64,000 nucleotides of DNA, from NCBI GenBank assembly GCA_028023455.1, contig JAQFVV010012509.1:3346590-3410589 (forward strand). Direction: 5' to 3'. The stretch's first letter is position 1, and each line of letters opens with the position of its first letter. Positions 23,888 through 35,544 of the stretch are shown here, in pieces. Both the position numbers and the translations under genes were made by a program. The notes under the pieces are model-generated. The model made no database searches. It was not told where the DNA came from and was given only the letters and a program-made list of their open reading frames with translations. The stretch comes from Epiperipatus broadwayi. Lineage: Eukaryota; Onychophora; Udeonychophora; Euonychophora; Peripatidae.

Positions 23888-24439
23888 GTCCTGTTTCTTT
23901 TTTATTTATTTGGATTCCCACCAACCCCACAATTTTGAACTAAGTAATTTATTGGCAGCTTGTGGACTATGCAAAATTGCTCTAAACTATCCCCACTATC
24001 GCCATTAGAGATGAGCTGAAGTTTCTAAATGATGAATGTAAGGAGACATTTATTTATTTAAATTTAAAAAACAAAACAAAAAAAAAATAAATTAAAAATA
24101 AAATAAACGAACTCCTCTAAGTGTAATGTTTCCAGTTGCTTTTCAAGTAAAAACATTTTAACAATATAATTCATGAAGAACCCAGAGTCTGTTTTTAAAT
24201 TAATTTCTAACAAGTTAAAAAAAGTATTTATTGTAATTTTCATTGTGTTTTTTGAAGTCTTTACAAATCTAGATTTTTGGAATATAAAGTATATGAATCT
24301 AAAATTTATGGATTAATTATCTAGAATTCTTTGATGATGTATATGCAATGTTTTAAGGAAACAGTTAAAGGAAAAATGATCGGTACCCAATTGTTGTTTA
24401 TTTTATATTCATCAAAACAATCTAAATTCACATTTTTTT

Positions 24440-24682
24440 AAACTTCACATGACAAACATTTCTTATGCTTGCTCATAACTGTTATTAAAACAGGCAAAAC
24501 TCTCCATACAGTAGTGTCCAAGGCTCCTCACTGATGAAGGCCACAAACCAGAAACTAGTCTGGGAATATTGGATAAGTAGGCACTAGATAGGGATTTTAT
24601 GCACAAGCTTTCTGACATCTATTGATTATTCTGGCTTGCACCGAGTGGCACTAGTTATGGAGAGTTTTGGCAGTTTTAATTT
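24440..24682 (+). mobile_element. Family A repeat with hammerhead-like core
   Basis: Left arm AAAACAGGCAAAACTCTCCA, core at 24525-24566, then TAGGCACTAGATAGGGATTT and the closing arm GTGGCACTAGTTATGGAGAG. The core reads CCTCA, CTGATGA, A, GGC-CACAA-ACC, AGAA, ACTAGT, C, TGGGA. CTGATGA and GAA are both intact. Stem II is weakened by one G-to-A change. Confidence 0.8.
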
Positions 24683-24689
24683 TTTAAAC

Positions 24690-25680
24690 ATAGGAGCAAA
24701 AATAATTTCTTGATTAAATTTTTTAGTTAATCTTCTTATCTTCTTTTAATGATAAAAATGTACGGCAAAAAAATAATACTTTTGTTTCTACAAGTATTTT
24801 TCTTTCATTTGTTACATTAATGTTTTGGGCTTAGTTTATTAGAATCAGAATTTAAATAATCTTCAAAAAGACATTTTTATTTAATTTTAAAAAATTTATT
24901 TCAAAAAATCAAGAATAATATAACTACGTCATTAATATTTAAATTATTCTAGATATTAGTTTAATATAAACAACTTTTGTATATGGTTATTTTTTTTCCT
25001 TTATATACATTATATATATACCCACATACTATTAGATTACTTACTGTCCGTGTTATGACCATGAGACATATTGTTCAGTATAATGTTCCCAACAGAGCAA
25101 AAATCTCTATAATAATCTCCGTATAGAAGCAATTAAATTTAAGGCCTTATTTGCTAGGGTTACCTTCTGCTAAGTCATGAATCTTTAAGCGACTGTCTCT
25201 CTATTTTTTAAATAAGAATAATTAAATATCCATTTACTGATCAATATTGACTGATAAGCTGGGCTGACCATGAATTGTTTTTCTGAAAGTGCTTATACAT
25301 TTTCTAATAAAAATGCAAGTAACAAAATATTTTCATTTTCTTTAGTACGTAAAGGATTACTGAAAAGGAAGTCCTTAAGATTTATAGCTTAATATGCAGA
25401 TATTTTAAAAACAATGCTAAATTAATTGAATCACATCAGATATTGCAATATTTAGAAGAAAGTAGTGGCGGGAGGAGGGATATAAAGGAAATACTTGCGC
25501 TGAACTTCCTTTTTGCTATCAGATGTTTCTTTCTTTATTTAAAGTTTAAAATGTTGACTCTTTATCTTTCAATAAGCGCCTTATTTAAAAGAAATTAAAG
25601 TATTTGCTTCTGACTCAATATATACATATTTGAAGTCGTTTATTTGTATTCATATCTTGGATAAATGGAAACCTTAGATT
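24690..25680. other. AT-rich stretch without a recognisable gene
   Basis: No gene or known repeat was identified. A short purine-rich patch lies at 25465-25485. Confidence 0.55.
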
Positions 25681-25689
25681 AATTAAATT

Positions 25690-25768
25690 GTCAGCAGTAT
25701 GAGATAGCGTGGATAGTTGAGGGTTGTGTGAGAGTCTTGAGTTCAAACCTCTATATATTAAATGCTAT
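25690..25768 (+). repeat. tRNA-like module of family C, solitary
   Basis: GTCAGCAGTATGAGATAGCG, then TGGATAGTTGAGGGTTGTG and GAGTTCAAACC. It matches the module beside hammerhead-like cores elsewhere. No core is found within 150 bp here. A and B boxes are about 35 bp apart, as expected for a tRNA-type Pol III promoter. Confidence 0.65.
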
Positions 25769-26045
25769 TGTGTTTATAAAAATTTAATTTACTTAATTAA
25801 TAATGACTAGAGATCGAATTAGATATCTATGAAAATAAATTATTTTAATCAATGCGGCCGGACTGTCCTGGTTTTAAATCACTTAATCAGAATTCCAAAA
25901 TACATTTTTTGTTTACCTTCTATTTACTTTCTTTTTTTTTTTTTTTATAAAGGTATAGTTTAATAATATTTGTAATAACAAGTCGCACTATTTTCACTAT
26001 CTAGCTTAATTGTTAAATGTTATTATTATTACTCTTTTTTATTAC

Positions 26046-26412
26046 TGCATTGCCAAATGTATACCATATAATACTAAATCATCCATGCACTTTACTACTG
26101 TTACACAATGCTTTATTTCCCACCCTCTTTTACAAACTTTACAGTTTCGATTGCCCCAGCAATCTTTTTATCTCCTAACTGCTAAATTCAAATTTTAAAA
26201 ATTTTAAAACAGTGCTTTATTTACCACCCTCTTTTACAGTTTCGATTATCCAGCAAACTTCTTCAAAACTTAGCAGTTAAGAGATAAAAAAGTTCTGAAG
26301 AAGATTGCTGGGACGATCGAAACTGTAAACTGTAAAAGTTTGGGTGGCAAATAAAGCATTGTGTAACAGTAATAAAGTGCATGGATGATTTAGTATTATA
26401 TGGTATTATTAT
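26046..26412. mobile_element. Family B-type foldback with hammerhead-like core
   Basis: The outer arms, from TGTATACCATATAATACTAA to its reverse complement near 26405, are inverted copies that include TGCACTTTACTACTGTTACA. The centre holds an internal partial duplicate and, on the plus strand, the core at 26290-26330: CTGAAGA, A, GAUUG-CUGGGA-CGAUC, GAA, AC-U-GU, A. Stem II has five pairs with one wobble. An extra A precedes stem II, as in the other family B copies. A second, decayed core (CAGTTTCGATTATCC) lies on the minus strand near 26236-26270. Confidence 0.7.
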
Positions 26413-26414
26413 TA

Positions 26415-27230
26415 TTTTATAAAAATTCAAACTTTAAACTTTCGCAAATGCATTCAACATTTATACAGAACACAATATTACAGATGGTATTATTCATGAA
26501 TACTAGATTTTCAGTGTTCATGAATAGTCACTGTTTAAATTTCCATGCCAGTAATTCAACAGATTAGGCCAACAATATCTAAGGAAGAGAAGAAAAAAAT
26601 ATTATTTAAAATATTGCATTCTATATTTATCTGTTTGTTATTAGTAATAATTGAATATGCAGTAGATGAAGGTAAAAAGATAGATGAATTTTTATAAAAA
26701 CAATTGAGAATTTAACTACGTTATTGAAATAGTCCAATGTCCAACCAGAAATAACAAACTTTGAGATGAACAAGATGAATAATAATGAGTGTTTCAGTAG
26801 TGATGTTTGAGCATCAGAAAGATGGGAAGAGCTAAGAACTGATCTAGAAATGATTAGCTTGAGTCTTTTTCTCTACCATTGAGCTAAACCATATGGAAAT
26901 AATGAATCGTAATTACTTGCTTGGGATATAATGTGATGTTTGAGCACCAAATGACAAGCTGGATACAATGTTCAATTGAATAAATAAGAGTTTTAAAAAT
27001 ACTTTCCTGAATTCATCCAGAAATCTTCAACTCTTAATACCATCACATTACTATTGGATTAATCTGCTCAGAGCAATAAATTGCTTTTAAAACTTGGGTA
27101 AATATGAAAAAATTATGCTACAAGTTCTGAAAAAAAAAGATTTTTATAGTATTTATTTAGTCATTGAAGTTGTTCATGAGTAATATAGCAAAATATTTAT
27201 TTAAGTTCTCTACTTAGAGAAACTAATAGT
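26415..27230. other. AT-rich stretch without a recognisable gene
   Basis: No domain or repeat family was recognised. Confidence 0.5.
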
Positions 27231-27232
27231 AG

Positions 27233-27785
27233 ACTGTTAAGTATCACATGATCACCATCTCTTATACTAGCCCATAATTGTCTGGTTGGCACAGGGTGGC
27301 ACTACTGTATGGAGAGTTTTGCCTTGTTTATAAACAATTATGTGCTAGTATAAGAGATGGTGATCATGTGATGGTTAATGGTTTAACACCAATCTTGTCT
27401 AATAGGATAGTGGTGGCTATGGTTGTTAAAGAGCCAAAGACATCAAAATGTATGGTTGCTGAACTGAGTTCAGACCCATATGACTATATAAACTATTGAG
27501 GTTAGATTGAAAATATTGTGTTTTCAATTTCATTCTCATAGTTTTACAGTCAAGTAGAGATAAAAGGTGGTTGTTGGAGGATTGCATTAGATCCTAATAT
27601 CTAGGTGCAGTGCTCTCAGATCCAAAGCTCCTCACTGACGAAGGCTACAAGCCAGAAACTAGTCTGGGGATATTGGATGAGTAGACATTAGATAGGGATT
27701 TTATGCACAAGCCTTCTGGCATCCATTGGTTACTCTGGTTGGCACAGGGTGGCACTAATGTATGGAGAGTTTTGCCTTGTTAATA
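27233..27785 (+). mobile_element. Family A repeat, longest copy (compound)
   Basis: A short inverted pair at 27240-27383 is followed by the long central block and a closing arm. The pair is ATCACATGATCACCATCTCT...AGTATAAGAGATGGTGATCA enclosing GGTGGCACTACTGTATGGAG. The central block runs from TAGATTGAAAATATTGTG to AGATCCTAATATCTAGGTGC. The closing arm ends at 27785 with ATGGAGAGTTTTGCCTTGTT. The core is at 27629-27670. The 73-codon frame at 27278 lies wholly inside the repeat and is not a gene. Confidence 0.8.
27629..27670 (+). ncRNA. Hammerhead ribozyme-like motif, family A (best copy)
   Basis: Stem I UCCUCA (27629-27634) pairs with UGGGGA (27665-27670), six pairs including one G-U. CTGACGA is at 27635-27641, followed by one extra A. 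Stem II is GGC-UACAA-GCC (27643-27653), then A and GAA (27655-27657). Stem III is the perfect palindrome ACTAGT (27658-27663), with C17 at 27664. The unpaired A on each side of stem II replaces the usual G-C closing pair. That departs from the textbook consensus, so activity is uncertain. Self-complementary stem III is what short-stem-III dimeric hammerheads have. Confidence 0.6.
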
Positions 27786-28799
27786 GTAGACTGCTTTGCT
27801 CATCATCATGAATGGTAATTTATCATTATTTTATATTTTCTTAAAATATTTTTAGCATCTAAATTTTGAAGCTACAACATAAACTGCAATGAGTTCTGTA
27901 GTGTTTGGTCTGAAGTCAGACCCAACCTACAGAAAATAACACTAGCATCAGTATTATAATTAATATAATATATATTACATTTACAAATATATACAATACA
28001 GAATATTTCTAATGTGAACTCTTATATCTGAGTATTTCACAATCTACCACTTCCAGCCACACCTGATAGCTTGCTTCATGAATATGAGAGTGACACTTCC
28101 AGCTGTACCAGACAGTTTGCAGGGAATCTGGAGTAATCCACTTCTAAAGGCAAGGTCAGATATGACAAGTTCCTTACCTTATTAAGATATATATAACCTT
28201 TAAGCAATTATAAAGTTATTTTATGTGTCTACTGTTAGAATATGTATTAAAAGCATCCTCATTAACTAAATTTTTTGTAATTCTTTTAGGAGTGTGCTAT
28301 GGACAGAAACAAAGCTATTTCTGGATTCACTTAGAAGAAAAATCATAATTTTCTCTCTGACAATGATCCTATTATTAGTAATCTAATTAAAAAAAGATAG
28401 CATTTTCTATTAAGCAGAATAATAAATTTAATTTTAAAAATGCTTATGGCTTTATTGTTTGGGAGTTTATAATAAGTAAGAGTGCAGAACTATATGCACC
28501 AGAATTGATTCTGGGATAGCCCATTCCCAAATCGGACATGTTACCAACTGCCCCAAACCCGAATGTGAATCTTCATACACAATATAGATTTAAAACTTAA
28601 TAATATTTAGTGAAATAAAATTACAAAAAAAATACATGTTACTTATGGCCACTTTAGATTTTTTTTTTCAAACACTGAAAATAACATATGCAAGTGAAAA
28701 ATGATTTCATAATCTGATTAAATCCATCAATGGCTCTCTCTTATACGACCACAATTATAGAAAAATAGAGATGATCTTATAAAGAAATATTTACTTTAT

Positions 28800-29035
28800 T
28801 TACTTATCTATAGGGGTTTGAACTCAGACTTTCACATGATCCTCAACCATCCATGCTATCTCATACTGCTGATATACTTGATCACACACATGTTGAAAAG
28901 ATTTGTATTTTGTGCTAAACCAGCACTCGTCAGTTGGTCCAGATTATCATCTACACACATATATACAATTAAAGCTCAGCTTATATGAAAATAGTCAATC
29001 TTCATACTTTAATGGACAGGTTTCAAACTACTCCA
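28800..29035 (-). mobile_element. Family C repeat: hammerhead-like core and tRNA-like module
   Basis: On the minus strand the core at 28945-28905 reads CCAA, CTGACGA, GTGCTGGTTTAGCAC, AAAAT. Stem II is GUGCU/AGCAC, five perfect pairs with a G-C closing pair. GAA is mutated to AAA. Downstream comes CAACATGTGTGTGATCAAG and the tRNA-like module CAGCAGTATGAGATAGCATG to GAGTTCAAACCCC. The upstream part (AATCTTCATACTTTAATGGA in plus orientation) is shared with the 35.8 and 36.3 kb units. Confidence 0.75.
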
Positions 29036-29109
29036 CCCTCACCTCTTATATGCTTATATTAGACTGAGATATCCAGATTTGTGATGTTAAAATGTCTTTT
29101 GTAATTTTA

Positions 29110-30600
29110 AAATTGAAAAAATTGCATATCCTGATGAAATATCTGGAGAAATTTTAAATATGGTGGTTATACGTTAGCTTCAAAAATATTGGAATTTTTT
29201 AGAAATATATGGATTCATAAAGTTATGCCATCTAATTTTAAGAATGTTTTTTGTTCCAATTTTTTTTAAAAGAGCACAGGCAGGATCACAGTAATTATCA
29301 TGAACTATTCATTGTCCGCCCTCCCCCCACAGAAAAAAAGTATTTTTCCAAGAATTTCCATAAACAAATAACTTCCTGTATTAGATAACCAAAGATTTAA
29401 TGTGGATATTTATAAACTCAAGAAGCATTATTAACAGTTTTTTGTTGCTAAGCAATAGTAAAAAAAAGTGTCAGGAACAAAAGAATGATTTATATATTGC
29501 CTTTATTGACTTGGTCAAATTAATTGACCCACATAATCAAACAAGATTGCTATAACACTGTTTGAAATTAATTGGTTATCTACCAAAGTTTAACAAAATA
29601 ATATAAAATGGTTGGAAGGGAAAAGTAGAGAAATAGAATGAGATCTGAGGAAGACTGCAAGGAACAGTCGAAACTGTAATTATAATAAATATTTTTTGCT
29701 TAAAAGATGTAAGAAGATTGTTAATATTTTAAAAACATATAAAGTTTATTTATATTATATAATTTCTATATGATGGACAGGTAGAAAATATGAGGCATCT
29801 GAAATAAAAGCTGATATTAAATAGGGGTGTATACTAACTCTACTTTTGATTTTTATAACAATAACCTTTGAAAATGTTTAAAGATAACTTCATGAATCAA
29901 AGATCTAGATGTGATACAAGTTTAATAGTGGAAATTCTTAATTTGAACTATGTAAAAGCAAAACAAGAACTTAATCGACTTGACTTCTAGATTTACATTA
30001 TGCAGATGATTGGGATGTAGTTGCCAATTCACTGGATGATCTATTAGAATGCACACATAAAGACTTTGTTTTAGCAATTAGGGTTTAAAGAAATTTAAAA
30101 CTTTATCAGTAAATGATAATTATGGAACTTGAGAATGTAAACCAGTTTAAATATCTGGGTAGTTTTTTAAATAGAAAGATGGATTTAGATGTTGGGGTGT
30201 GGCACAGACCCAAAATGCTGCTTCTTTTAAAAATTAAAATATAGATTATTTTATCGCAATGGTATAACTACAGTCACAAAGTTAATTGTGTGTATAATAG
30301 AGATGTTTTTTTTTAGATGATGCTCCATAAAATTCTAAAAATATGATGACAAGATCATAAAATCAATCAAAGAACTGGATGTAATACTATAAAGTCTAGT
30401 ATTGTAAAATTACATCTTCATTGGATTGGACATGTGAAATTAATGAAAAATATAAAGCTTCTGAATATATTGACTCCTTAAACCAAGAAGATATGACTTA
30501 AGGTAGAATACAATGCAGAGTTACAATTAGACAGATTAAAATATTTCAAAAATAAAAATACACTGCAGACGAAGTTAAAGAACAGCACCACAAAATATTA
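29110..30600 (+). pseudogene. Decayed non-LTR retrotransposon, second type
   Basis: Ordered RT blocks are readable through stops and frameshifts. Near 29120 there is 'PDEISGEIL' (GPD.I..EIL), then 'VPIFFKRAQAGS' near 29260 and 'FIDLVKLIDPHNQTRLL' near 29505, with FIDL.K.FD partly preserved. Near 30000 is 'LHYADDWDVVANSLDDLLEC', which includes an intact YADD-like catalytic box. Then come 'FKYLGSFLNRKMDLDV' near 30150 and 'LHWIGHVKLM' near 30415. The block spellings differ from the RTE-like copies elsewhere in the window, so this is a separate lineage; I do not assign a clade. A family B repeat interrupts it at 29620-29730. Confidence 0.8.
29620..29732 (+). mobile_element. Family B repeat nested in the LINE, with hammerhead-like core
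   Basis: It matches the reverse complement of the 56.2-56.4 kb foldback: GGAAGGGAAAAGTAGAGA, the core, then ATATTTTTTGCTTAAAAGATG and GTAAGAAGATTGTT. The core at 29645-29682 reads CTGAGGA, A, GACUG-CAAGGAA-CAGUC, GAA, AC-U-GU, A. Stem II has five perfect pairs. LINE protein blocks are readable on both sides, so this is a nested insertion. Only one arm of the foldback is complete. Confidence 0.75.
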
Positions 30601-30769
30601 AATAAATAGAACAATAGACCAACATTCTATTCGTTTGCAAGGTCACCACTATCTTACTTCTCTTCTTGACATTAGACTTTTGCAATGGGTGTTGCTGCTG
30701 AATCTAATTTTAGATGTAATACAATAAAATGATATCAAAAGTAAAAGCTGCTGCAATTGAAAGGGTTAT

Positions 30770-30873
30770 AGTCAAGCGTTGGTGGTCTAGAGGTCAGCCC
30801 AACTGCCTTATAAGCAGTTATCCCGGGTTAGTGGGTTCACTTCCCGGCCGATGCTATGACACAGGAGAAAAAA
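30770..30873 (+). mobile_element. tRNA-derived SINE, variant with a different anticodon arm
   Basis: It is flanked by ATTGAAAGGGTTAT and AATGAAAGTGTTAT (12 of 14 matching), a decayed target-site duplication. The A-box region is GGTGGTCTAGAGGTCAG. The anticodon-arm-like hairpin AACTGC-CTTATAA-GCAGTT has a seven-base loop. The B box is GGGTTCACTTCCC and the family end is GGCCGATGCTATGACACA with an A-rich tail. The middle differs completely from the 6.6 and 14.0 kb copies while both ends agree, so it is a distinct subfamily. Confidence 0.85.
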
Positions 30874-30879
30874 AATGAA

Positions 30880-32125
30880 AGTGTTATTGTTTTTTAAATG
30901 TATATAAATAAAAAGAAAGTTTGGTATCATCAAAATATTTATTTAGTCAATAAACTGGTTGTTTTTTTATATCATAGATATAAGTTAAAATAATGGATTA
31001 CATTAAATTTCTTGATGTTAAGTATTTTAATGATGTAAAGATAACAACAGAAGGTAGCTCATTATTTTTCATTGATGAGTTTTTTTTTTACTAAATATTT
31101 ATTATTTATAAATAATATTTCAATTCAAGACATACATTTGTTTATAATTTATATATTTTTTGTGTATATATTTTATAAGATAAAGTATTCTATATATCAG
31201 GATATAATATCCTCTTATATATAATAATTAGATAGCAAAAAAAATATGTAAATAATATTTCAAAGTTTAGGGTCTTTAATTTTGTTTTTATTTTAATTTT
31301 TGTATATTTATTGCTAGATAACTAAAATGGCCTCTTTTTTCAAATCAACTCTTGGAACAAGTTATTATCCTTATTTTGATCCTGATTATTTTCCAGTCAG
31401 TAATGATAATAACAGCTTTATTATTGATAGGATTAGAAAGAGAAAGGCTTTAACCCCCTCCCCCAAGTGCCTTAAATATATGTATAATAGCCAAATGATA
31501 TAGTTTTTGACTATAGAGGACCTCTCAAACCTCAACATAAGATAGGAATGGCCATCTTATCTTTAACCTAAATTCTTTCTTATATATGCTAATCTGAAGC
31601 ATCTTAATTTGAGAGGAAGATATTACTCTATTCACGTTTAAATCGACTATTTCTTTTCACAAATTAACTTACACAAAATCTTGAGATTTACAATGCATTA
31701 ATATTAAAATCTTTTTAATGGAAATATAGAAAGTAATGTAATGTTCAATTTATCTGTTTAAAGCACATGTGGAAAACAATTAAAACCTTTGACTTTCTAA
31801 TTATATACTGCCTGTGCACTTGATAAACAATTAGAATGTTGCATTGATAGAATTGAGAATGAATCCAATTCTGATGAGAAATGGAGTTAGTCCTGAGAAT
31901 GAGTGGCTTCCTATGGATCTGAGCAATACTTCTCCACTATAACCAAGATATTCCTTTATGGCAAAGCCAGGCAAAACTGTGCTAATCCTTTAAAAATTTT
32001 TGAGATATTCTTTGATGCATTTTTTGAAGAATTTTGAGAAAAACTAATCTTTACACTGACCAATTCATACATAAGAACAGCAGAAAAAATAATATTCATA
32101 AAAATGGAGATCCATGTCAGTAAAA
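30880..32125. other. AT-rich stretch without a recognisable gene
   Basis: No gene or repeat family was identified. Confidence 0.5.
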
Positions 32126-32131
32126 CAGATA

Positions 32132-32242
32132 AGTTAAACCACTAAACATCACATGATCACTATTTCTTATGCTAGCACATAACTGTTATTAAATATGCAA
32201 AACTCTCCATACAGTAGTGCCACTTAGTGCTAAATAGATGTG
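32132..32242 (+). mobile_element. Family A fragment (outer end only)
   Basis: TTAAACCACTAAACATCACA through CTATTTCTTATGCTAGCACA and GCAAAACTCTCCATACAGTA to GTGCCACTTAGTGC. It stops abruptly before the centre. Confidence 0.8.
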
Positions 32243-32432
32243 TTTCCGGTTGATAGTAGATGATTCCATTTTGAAATTTGAGTTGAGTTGATAATGATTA
32301 TGAATATAATCGAAAAGATTTCTCTATGACTTTTTATTTATATTATAAATCATTTACCATTATTTGGAATATATATATATATTCCATTTTTAAGAAACCC
32401 TATCAATATCAAATAGACAAATTCACAAAGCA

Positions 32433-32475
32433 GAATATGCAAATGCTAAGAAAGTTCTTTAGCATTTGCATATTC
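32433..32475. repeat. Perfect 17-bp-stem hairpin
   Basis: GAATATGCAAATGCTAA (32433-32449) and its exact reverse complement (32459-32475) are separated by nine bases, GAAAGTTCT. Part of the loop side (GCTAAGAAAGTTCTTT) is repeated immediately downstream. It lies inside an 88-codon open frame with no recognisable domain, which I do not call as a gene. There is no U-tract to suggest a terminator. Confidence 0.8.
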
Positions 32476-33439
32476 TTGCTAAGAAAGTTCTTTTTTAAAA
32501 AGCATTTGACATCTCAGTTCAAAATAATGATAACTATTTTTCCAAAAAAGTTATTCCTAGAAATTATATTAAATACTACTTTTTATAAATAAAAAATAAG
32601 TTAGAGTATGGTTCAATTACTTTTACGTGCTATTTTTCTGGAAAGTCATTAATGGAAAGTAAATGACAAAATTTTGTAATTTCTAGGATCATCATTTCAA
32701 AATCACTTAAATATTTTATCCAAGAGCACTTTGTAAAAATAAATCAATGACTTGTGCAAAAGAGTAATTTTTTCAAACAGAAACGCTATTTTAGATTAGA
32801 TCAATAAAAATACTACTAGTTTTTCGTTAATTTTGAATGCCCTTTTTAATGCATTCAGAAAAAAAACTTGTATATAGCATTTTAATCCTTATTTGAGATT
32901 AGCCAGTTCTAAAGCACAACGTTTTTAATTGTTGCTATATTATTATTAAGATTCTGTTTCCAAAGAGATTATATAATGATGTAGAATAAAAATATTTTAG
33001 AACATTATTATGTTTATTAAGCATTAGTATTGCTATAGTCCACATACGATTTAGTGCAATGGCAAAGTGGTAGATCTGTGAGTAAAAAATGCCTGAATTA
33101 AAATTTAAGTTAGTCACTTTTGATGCCCAAATGTCATATGATCTTCCAATTGGTAGACCATTCAATTATTTATGCTTCAACAATTTTGCTTTTATGCCAA
33201 TTTTTTGGGATTGCTCTGTATGAAAAATAAAAAAAAAGCTTGATATATGATGTGGTAAGTTGAAACATCTTGTAATAGTGTAATAAAAGTGCTAAGTCAA
33301 TTGATGGTCTATTATGGTGACATTATTAATTACTTTGGTTAAGTAATATTTGATCAAAGCAAAAGTAATATAGATATATATCTATATATCCACCAATACA
33401 TTTAATAAAATAGAATTAAGACAAATACTTATAATAAAT

Positions 33440-33592
33440 TTTCACTCATCTTATATTTTAAAGTAAAATATATTTATTTATTCTTTACAGTTTCGACTGT
33501 TCCTAGTAGTCTTCATCAGATCTACAAACTGTAAAGAATAAATAAATATATTTCACTTTAAAGTGTAAGAAGAGTGAAATATCATATATTAT
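33440..33592 (-). mobile_element. Family B foldback with hammerhead-like core
   Basis: Arms from TTTCACTCATCTTATATTTT to its imperfect reverse complement include TTTATTCTTTACAG. The loop holds, on the minus strand, a core at 33525-33488: CTGATGA, A, GACU-ACUAGGAAC-AGUC, GAA, AC-U-GU, A. CTGATGA and GAA are intact and stem II has four pairs. An extra A precedes stem II. Stem I next to the core is weak. Confidence 0.75.
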
Positions 33593-33599
33593 ATAAGAA

Positions 33600-33778
33600 A
33601 GGCAAAAAGAAAGAAAGAAAAAGGAAGAGAAAATATTGAAGACAAATACTTATTATATGATAAGTACAACACATGAATTTCTATGAAGTAGATGACTAAG
33701 AAAATTTACAGGATTAATATGGAGAAAAGAAGCTATATCTCACATGTATGTTATTATTATTATTATTATTATTATTTA
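33600..33778. repeat. Simple repeats, including an (ATT)n microsatellite
   Basis: A purine-rich tract (GAAAGAAAGAAA...) lies at about 33606-33635 and a run of about eight TTA units at 33752-33776. These are ordinary microsatellites. Confidence 0.8.
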
Positions 33779-34339
33779 AAAAAAGAGTGTATATCTAACT
33801 TTACACAAAAAAATGTTATTGATTTGAAAATATTACATGCTAAATTAATGGTATCGCAATTACATTTTTAAATTTGACAAATAGAAGCAACCTTTAAGCA
33901 TTACATCACACAAAAAACAATTTGTCAAGTTAAAGCAAAATGTAAGATAAGTTGTAGTACTACTCTGGTTCAGAGCAATATTAGAATAGCAGGCTTTGGA
34001 GCTTAATATTCAGGAATTGTAGTCTAGTTCTGCCACCCCTTTTAAAAATTCCTGAACCATAACCCACTCAATATTTATTAACTGTGAATATAAGTATGCA
34101 ATTCAGACAAGGCAAAAGAATATTCCTAAAATCTTATATTAGAATCAAAAATTAAAAAATATCACATTGTATTAGTTTGCAGAATGCTTTTCGGGAACAT
34201 ATTCCTTTTACACTTATCAGATATTAAATGATAGTGCTTAAATTCTTATCCATGTCCTATCCATATCCCCATTACTTAAGAAGATATAAGATAATTCAAA
34301 ACCATATATTATTTGCACGTCACTATTCCATTAGTAAGT

Positions 34340-34480
34340 TCTATATTCCCATATCACTTTTTTGCTTATGACCATTGTCAGTTAGAAGCTTTGGATCTGG
34401 ATGAAGGGCAATTTTGAATAACAATAGATAGAGATTTAATAATAAGCACTAGTATTGGGTGTCTATTGAGTATTGATAGA
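34340..34480 (-). mobile_element. Highly decayed family A trace
   Basis: The minus strand reads CTGACAATGGTCATAAGCAA and later GATATGGGAATATAG. It aligns along its length with CTGACGAAGGCCACAAGCCA...TGGGGATATTGG of intact copies. GAA and the ACTAGT palindrome are lost. It is an old copy. Confidence 0.5.
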
Positions 34481-35544
34481 TGGCAAAACTAGATTTAAAC
34501 CAAAAAGAGTTTGTCACTAAAAAGGAAAACAAATACGGAATGATAATCTTGTTAAAACTAAACAATGGATTCAGTACCCATAGTAATATGATTTCTCACC
34601 GTAATAATTGACTTCTTTCTAAAATAGTATGATTCTGTTCCCAACAGTGCTGAAGGCTAAATCATATTACATTTTTATTGTTAATTTTTACATTCATTTC
34701 ATCAACATTCATCTCATCAATCCAGATTAAATTAAAACTTTGCCCTCTAATAATAAAGTTAAATATCCATTTATTGATTAATACTAGATAAGTGGAAGAT
34801 TAGTTATCGTCTATGCATATTTTTATCCAGTATTGGTAGTAAAAGAAATCTCAAGAAAATCTGAATGGATCAAATCAAAACTCAACAACCTAATAAAATC
34901 TTCATTGTATCACATCTGTGGATTGTAATCCCATAATTTAAGTTTACGTTTATATTAATCTCTGTATTAAAACATAAATAATTTTTTTATTGGAAAGTGC
35001 TTCTGACAATAAATAGTATTTGAGCACCAAAATAGTAGAATTCAAAGCTCCATTTTGTTTCCTTTATCAAAAAATAGATTGAAAACTTTGGTCACTAGGA
35101 AAATATTCTTGAACTAAGAAATTACCTAAACCATTATTACAACCATGCTTCAATATCATATTAAAAATCACTCCCAATGTTTTTCTCCCTACCTTTAACT
35201 CCTCTTACATTAAATGTCCCATAATCAGTAAAAAACAACAACTTATCTTTCTTGTAATCAATGTTGTATATGGTTTAGTACAGTATTGAATAATCATTTG
35301 AAATGCTAAAAATTCTTGTATCATTTCTTATCTAGGCAATGTAATGTAAATTTTAATTTGATCAATAGAAGGGTACTATTGTATATAAGCTGTTTCATTT
35401 GCATAAATGTTTTATGCCTTGCTGAATAACTACAAGATTTCTTATTTACTCATGAAAATTAGTTCTTATAAAATTGCTATTAAAATTATAAAAAAATAAT
35501 TTAGAAAGCCAAAATTATTACATATTCAAAATGTAATTTAATAC

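Noticed and set aside
27278-27499. 73-codon frame, and similarly the 68-codon frame at 55451-55657
   Set aside because: Both lie entirely within family A repeats and contain repeat arm sequence rather than protein motifs.
32433-32475. Transcription terminator
   Set aside because: A perfect hairpin, but no gene upstream and no meaningful U-tract. The setting is eukaryotic, where this signal is not used for most genes.
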